Part shown: positions 40,701-44,304 of the stretch, piece by piece
How the letters are laid out: each line of letters begins with the position of its first letter
Position numbering within the stretch: the stretch's first letter is position 1
Assembly: GCA_031554725.1 (NCBI GenBank)
Contig: JAVBUZ010000067.1
Location: 1 to 44,304 of the forward strand
Reading direction: 5' to 3'
Length of the DNA: 44,304 nucleotides
DNA from: JAVBUZ01 sp031554725
Lineage (GTDB): Bacteria; Bacillota; Clostridia; Lachnospirales; Lachnospiraceae
Notes under the pieces: model-generated
What the model saw: only the letters and a program-made list of their open reading frames with translations
What the model was told of the DNA's origin: nothing
Databases searched by the model: none
Translations under genes and position numbers: made by a program

Positions 40701-43700
40701 TACACCTCCACATGGGATGTATATATAAAAGCACCAGTAGTACTAGAGGGTGTCTTTTTACAGGATGCAGAAGTTTCCTATAGTACCGATGGAGGAAATA
40801 CCTATCAGAATACGATGTCTGATTATGAAGCGGTAACACATATTAAAGTAAAATCAAAGAGTGGCATGGAATTACAGGCAAACGAAAGTGTAGCAATTAA
40901 GGTACCTTTCTATGTAGCGTTTAATGACAGGATGACATCCGTATCAACAACATACAAGGCTTATTTTTCTACCACAATGAGTTATGTAGATAATTTAAAT
41001 AAAAGATTTTCAACGGCATCAGTAACGCCAAGCGAATTAAGCGCCAAGCTTACTGAAATTACAGGAATGGTATTTAAAGATTTTGATGGAAATGGCGTGA
41101 AAGATGGCGCGGATGTTGGCGCAAGTTACGCGGTATATCTTTATAAAGGAAGTAGTGCAACTGGCACGGCTCTAAAAAGTGTGTATTCAAATAGTTCCAC
41201 AGGCGCTTATAGTTTAGGTCTTCTTTTGCCGGGAACATACACATTAAAGGTATCAAAAGGAACAAATGACTATTATCCATCAGCAAACGCCTATTTTAAT
41301 GAGAATGGCGAATATACCTTTACGGTAGGTTCCTCTTCCACGGATGCGCTTAAAAATGTGAATATAGGCCTCTTATCTCCGAGAACCATTACCTTGAATG
41401 CTACTACGTTCAATTTAGTAGGAAGTGGAAGTACGAGAAAAATAGTGCCTACATTAACGCCAGCACTAAAAGCAGAAGAAGGAAGTGTTACTTATGTTTC
41501 GGCGGATTCAAGTGTTGCAGAGGTTGCGGCAGATGGAACCATTACATGGAAAAAAGAAGGAACCACGACCATCACGGTGACAGCCCCTCAAATTAAGGCA
41601 TTGACGGATTTGGGCTTAAGTGAAACGACTACGGCAACAGCAACGATTAATTGTCAATTACTGGGATGTCATATAAAGGTGGCACCTTATTGGGCAACAA
41701 ACAGTACTTCTTTTTCACAGGCACCTGCCTCGGGTACTTCAAGTATCACATATTACTATTATTATGGAAGAGGCGGATATTGCAACGATTCTTCTCATAC
41801 GGATAATACAACAGTGTTAATAACTATCCTAGATGATGGCGGAACAGGGGCGACTATAGGAACAACATACAATTATTCTGGTTATAGCTATGGCTATGCA
41901 GGTTTGCAGTTTAGTAAGCCAGGAACCATTGTGTTACAGGCAGAAGAAACGTGGGGACATAATCAAGATGAGAAACCAGAAAAGTTAACCTTTACGCTTA
42001 CGGTAACACCAAGAACGGTGACAGCTCCAAGCTTTTCAATTTCACCAGTTACGCCTGATGGAAATAATGGCTGGTATAAAACCTTGCCACAGCTTACCCT
42101 AACTCAGACCCAGGTGGGCACAACGGTAAGTACATTATTTAATAAAAACGCATCGGCTTATACTACTTTAACACAAACAAATAAGCCAACGATTACGGAA
42201 AGTGGAACATATACCTTTGCGGCATATTCTAACGAAAGCTATAAAAATGTAAAATCAACTACGGTATCTTTATCTAATATAAAAGTAGATATAGATAAAC
42301 CGTCTATATCTAATGTGACGGTTCCAACTAACGAGGTGTGGAGAAAGTCCCAACTAATCCAATTTAGAATAAGTGATACTACGAGTGGTGTATCCTCCAT
42401 TGCAGTAACTTATAATGGTGAAAGTGTAAATAATTTTGGAGATACTTCCACAGGATATTATAGCTTTACAGCTGTAAAGAATGGAATTTATACAATTACA
42501 GTAACGGACTATGCGGGAAATGTACAAACACAAACAGTGGCAATCAGTAAAATTGATACCACAGCACCACTAGACGTATCCTTAACTGGTATGAATGCAC
42601 AGGGAGCATGGGTAAATGAAAACGTTACTCTAACCATAAGTGCCACTGATGAAGAAAGTGGTATTCAGAAGTATTGCTATTCTGTAGATGGTGGAGAAAC
42701 CTTTAGTGACTTTATCACATGGAATGCTTCGGGAAGTAGTACCATAACCATTAGTGAAAATGGTGCCTATGCAGATAGCATTTTGGTAAGAGTATATAAT
42801 CAAGCAGGATTATATACCGATAGTGAAGGGGTAACCGTGAACCTAGATAAACAGATACCAGAGCTAGATGTAGTGGCAACTGGCACGGGAAGCTTTACCA
42901 ACCAGAATGTGACTTTTGCTCTTAGTAATGGAGTGACCAACCTATCAGGAATAAGCTACTATGTGAAAAAGACTGGCGAGACCCAGTGGACGGCTCTTGC
43001 AGATGGCAAGATGGAAGGTTATGGCACTTGGAATGCAGAAGACAAGGTTCTGACGGTTAGTGAAGATGTAAATACCGCTTATTACTTCCGCATAGAATCG
43101 GGTGCTGGAAGAAGTTACGAGTCAGAAAGCTATATGGTTAAAATACAGAAAGAAACAGAAGCATACACAGCCATAGACGTTACAACAGAAGATGTTTCCA
43201 ATGAGTCTGGCTGGTATCAGAGCTTAACACTTTCTGTTGCAAAGAAGACAGCAGCAGAAGGAAAAGCAGCGATAAGAACCTACTATAAGCTGTATAAGGA
43301 AGGAACAACTGAACCTAGTAAAGTGGAACTAACAGGAACTTCCATAGAAGTATTGCTGGAAGGAAATATCATCCTTAGCATTTGGACAGAGGACGAAGCA
43401 GGAAATATCACCACGCCATACACAGTAAGCTACCTACATGATTCTGTGAAACCAGCCATTACGGATGTAACCTTACCAAGTAATGATACCTGGAGAAAAG
43501 AGCAAACCATTCAGTTTAAGGTAAGCGATGCAACCAGTGGTATGGATAGCATAGTGGTAACTAGAAATGACCAACAGGTTACGATAAGTAAGGATGAAGA
43601 AACTGGCTACTATAGTTTTAAGGTGACTATTAACGGCGACTATCTTATCACAGCAACGGATAATGCTGGTAATGTGCAGACCCAGACCATTAGCATTAGT

Positions 43701-44304
43701 AAGATTGATACCACAGCACCACTAGACGTATCCTTAACTGGTATGAATGCACAGAGAGCATGGGTAAATGAAAACGTTACCCTTACAGTTGGTGCCACTG
43801 ATGAAGAAAGTGGTATACAAAAGTATTGCTATTCTGTAGATGGTGGAGAAACCTTTAGCGACTTTATCACATGGAATGCTTTGGCAAGTAGTACCATAAC
43901 CATTAGTGAAAATGGTGCCTATGCTGATAGCATTTTGGTAAGAGTATATAACCAAGCAGGATTATATACCGATAGTGAAGGGGTAACCGTGAGACTAGAC
44001 AAACAGATACCAGAGCTAGATGTAGTAGCAACTGGCACGGGAAGCTTTACCAACCAGAATGTGACTTTTGCTCTTAGTAATGGAGTGATCAACCTATCAG
44101 GAGTAAGCTACTATGTGAAAAAGACTGGCGAGACCCAGTGGACGGCTCTTGTAGATGGCAAGATGGAAGGCTACGGCTCTTGGAGTGCAGAAGACAAGGT
44201 TCTGACGGTTAGTGAAGATGTAAATACCGCTTATTACTTCCGCATAGAATCGGGTGCTGGAAGAAGTTACGAGTCAGAAAGCTATATGGTTAAAATACAG
44301 AAAG
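37767..44304 (+). CDS. Giant secreted surface protein, 5' part (runs off window)
   Basis: The frame is open from ATG 37767 to the window end, at least 2179 residues, with no stop. The N-terminus has two hydrophobic stretches (about 22-37 and 57-78), so it is a long or double signal. An acidic low-complexity part with VSGGDAQ repeats follows (about 85-140). Beta-rich domains then include an SdrD-B-like module (about 1100-1205, ITGMVFKDFDGNGVKDG) and a Big_2-like module (about 1206-1300, VTYVSADSSVAEVAADG). From residue 1511 on, large Ig-like repeats have a 384-residue period. It is probably a wall-anchored adhesin. Any sorting signal lies outside the window, and being a substrate of the nearby sortase is inferred. 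Confidence 0.9.
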   Translation, partial: MRSQNKLIEKLIKYGKNHPRLTYPIIALIAIILTAYHGGRKYLYDRRIHPVRQRAIAFMMAFTILFTSTGVLWTIAEEFPSEEATQEESEGTVSDGDAGEAEPVQEPVQEQESVSGGDAQETEQKQEQENVSGGDAQVVEETINVFAFLELEDAFILVPYETEEEQIPFPEMIQGILENDDSIEIPVSWECIDDGYDEALYNPLHEDAFTIFTFAPKWDESKYVVQAQEVPLVYVCFETDMMLMSAGSIETMTMETLFKSGSSATNFNISSANTFDTTFTITGGTVDEPILVITVPYGMDITYYPLATNATLSPQLANSNAVTKTTLADGSTTLTYRFKANVTQVGFNITVTPNYKLKDGETHTYSAAYYDGQELIVTESDSVTVTNPTVKEGAIYFYNTISADMVLNGSDSYYMAVNPTFYAYASHYPYESVQIVVPLPDKAVPGFGKDSAFTAMENNATYLLNNNNISVTYQESYVCKNSAKNIDKTCKVLIYTVQGNHTLLTKDSYISISENIYVKYSDVVVGKYTANLYPQITINYDETSKVVSDFLSYDYLYTTFKEYNLKDYFKLNQYTSCTYGANSYVLPLEYNNYGYYYILNSTEDIIENIRVETTLNEKLYAQKLVFTLSDSLTSVLPTKAVVQYKTKKGGDVLLTKTMTVDEKEFILEDVEDAFTYLDVTYDRLKPGANSYLMHIYYTNREKLDETGYRYVNTKIVSATSEKYGDIGEQVQASNAYLLKSIFSTNASVAVSPSTLNKGDEFYVMEYCCNSSYRILLKNQIIYCLMPKEYIFTRYVKSTSAAYDNAQYVISQREIGNNILYTIEYTDGIERPSYAGYLYFRVGPSVDTSQVRNITLPMGMFYENNHPMFPLTKTNGYVASEAALGIDINGNGDTTDTFSKPYSYSSVTINSVNTLSAEGYLSSSVKVGENLSNEYLYNSDGVYNLKIYNGFASGTTASDMEVIIPLPRENGVSEFKGTKYTSTWDVYIKAPVVLEGVFLQDAEVSYSTDGGNTYQNTMSDYEAVTHIKVKSKSGMELQANESVAIKVPFYVAFNDRMTSVSTTYKAYFSTTMSYVDNLNKRFSTASVTPSELSAKLTEITGMVFKDFDGNGVKDGADVGASYAVYLYKGSSATGTALKSVYSNSSTGAYSLGLLLPGTYTLKVSKGTNDYYPSANAYFNENGEYTFTVGSSSTDALKNVNIGLLSPRTITLNATTFNLVGSGSTRKIVPTLTPALKAEEGSVTYVSADSSVAEVAADGTITWKKEGTTTITVTAPQIKALTDLGLSETTTATATINCQLLGCHIKVAPYWATNSTSFSQAPASGTSSITYYYYYGRGGYCNDSSHTDNTTVLITILDDGGTGATIGTTYNYSGYSYGYAGLQFSKPGTIVLQAEETWGHNQDEKPEKLTFTLTVTPRTVTAPSFSISPVTPDGNNGWYKTLPQLTLTQTQVGTTVSTLFNKNASAYTTLTQTNKPTITESGTYTFAAYSNESYKNVKSTTVSLSNIKVDIDKPSISNVTVPTNEVWRKSQLIQFRISDTTSGVSSIAVTYNGESVNNFGDTSTGYYSFTAVKNGIYTITVTDYAGNVQTQTVAISKIDTTAPLDVSLTGMNAQGAWVNENVTLTISATDEESGIQKYCYSVDGGETFSDFITWNASGSSTITISENGAYADSILVRVYNQAGLYTDSEGVTVNLDKQIPELDVVATGTGSFTNQNVTFALSNGVTNLSGISYYVKKTGETQWTALADGKMEGYGTWNAEDKVLTVSEDVNTAYYFRIESGAGRSYESESYMVKIQKETEAYTAIDVTTEDVSNESGWYQSLTLSVAKKTAAEGKAAIRTYYKLYKEGTTEPSKVELTGTSIEVLLEGNIILSIWTEDEAGNITTPYTVSYLHDSVKPAITDVTLPSNDTWRKEQTIQFKVSDATSGMDSIVVTRNDQQVTISKDEETGYYSFKVTINGDYLITATDNAGNVQTQTISISKIDTTAPLDVSLTGMNAQRAWVNENVTLTVGATDEESGIQKYCYSVDGGETFSDFITWNALASSTITISENGAYADSILVRVYNQAGLYTDSEGVTVRLDKQIPELDVVATGTGSFTNQNVTFALSNGVINLSGVSYYVKKTGETQWTALVDGKMEGYGSWSAEDKVLTVSEDVNTAYYFRIESGAGRSYESESYMVKIQK
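42297..44304 (+). repeat. 1152-bp tandem repeat in the giant surface gene
   Basis: Copy 1 is 42297-43448; copy 2 starts at 43449 and is cut off. The period is exactly 1152 bp (384 codons). The part 42552-43152 matches 43704-44304 with about two dozen substitutions in 601 bp by eye. The first 255 bp of each copy (42297-42551, 43449-43703) is clearly more divergent. Confidence 0.95.

Noticed and set aside
1..44304. CRISPR arrays, insertion sequences, phage genes or att sites
   Set aside because: No spaced short repeats, transposase, integrase or phage genes are visible; the only long repeat is inside the surface gene.

Overview
The window is a low-GC chromosomal segment of an anaerobic, spore-forming Clostridia member, most likely Lachnospiraceae. 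The evidence is the Firmicutes gene order gdpP-rplI-dnaB and rpsF-ssb-rpsR, AAGGAGG-type ribosome binding sites, MecA, CwlD and SleB-type cell-wall enzymes, a pyruvate formate-lyase fermentation locus and an F-type ATP synthase with a sodium-type c subunit. The genus cannot be fixed from the sequence alone.

Layout. 1-500: 3' end of a 23S rRNA gene, then tRNA-Glu, tRNA-Asn and tRNA-Cys, with no 5S gene after the 23S. 500-2760: a DUF218 membrane protein, DUF951, and the rpsF-ssb-rpsR operon. 2760-5025: a galactanase lipoprotein (GH53 + CBM61) preceded by a perfect 40-bp palindrome. 5080-9045: gdpP-rplI-dnaB. 9127-9705: a MerR-type regulator. 9746-13434 (minus strand): a ferredoxin, the PFL activase and an unusual split pyruvate formate-lyase. 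13625-14754: a DUF1858 redox-disulfide protein divergent from pfl, then mecA. 14755-15315: a long non-coding stretch holding a promoter and a possible structured RNA. 15316-22243: a small unknown gene, a GH18 protein, a CwlD-like amidase, Sua5/YwlC, rpiB, upp, dCMP deaminase and a SleB-like hydrolase. 22260-23300 (minus): DUF402 and GNAT. 23475-30642: the ATP synthase operon. 30713-34958: an unknown protein, a methyltransferase and an 840-aa protein ending in a degenerate C39-like domain. 35011-37462 (minus): queT with a pseudoknot leader, a VPKTG surface protein and a class B sortase. 37767-44304: the 5' part of a giant repeat-rich surface protein that runs off the window.

The most notable locus is the split PFL. 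The 679-aa catalytic chain keeps both active-site cysteines (C406, C407) but stops before the glycyl-radical domain. An 81-aa protein encoded two genes downstream carries that domain, with the RVSGY radical-glycine motif. The two lengths add to 760 aa, the length of one-piece E. coli PFL. Between them lies a 67-aa gene whose N-terminal half resembles the 81-aa protein, but whose radical-glycine segment is replaced by a three-cysteine motif. All three genes have their own ribosome binding sites. They lie downstream of a strong promoter whose spacer is filled by a 14-bp palindrome. The activase and ferredoxin follow.

The other genes support a fermentative, surface-active lifestyle: galactan breakdown outside the cell, c-di-AMP turnover, a probable Na+-coupled ATP synthase, peptidoglycan remodelling linked to sporulation or germination, and sortase-anchored surface proteins. 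Promoters, terminators and RNA structures were called by eye and are predictions.
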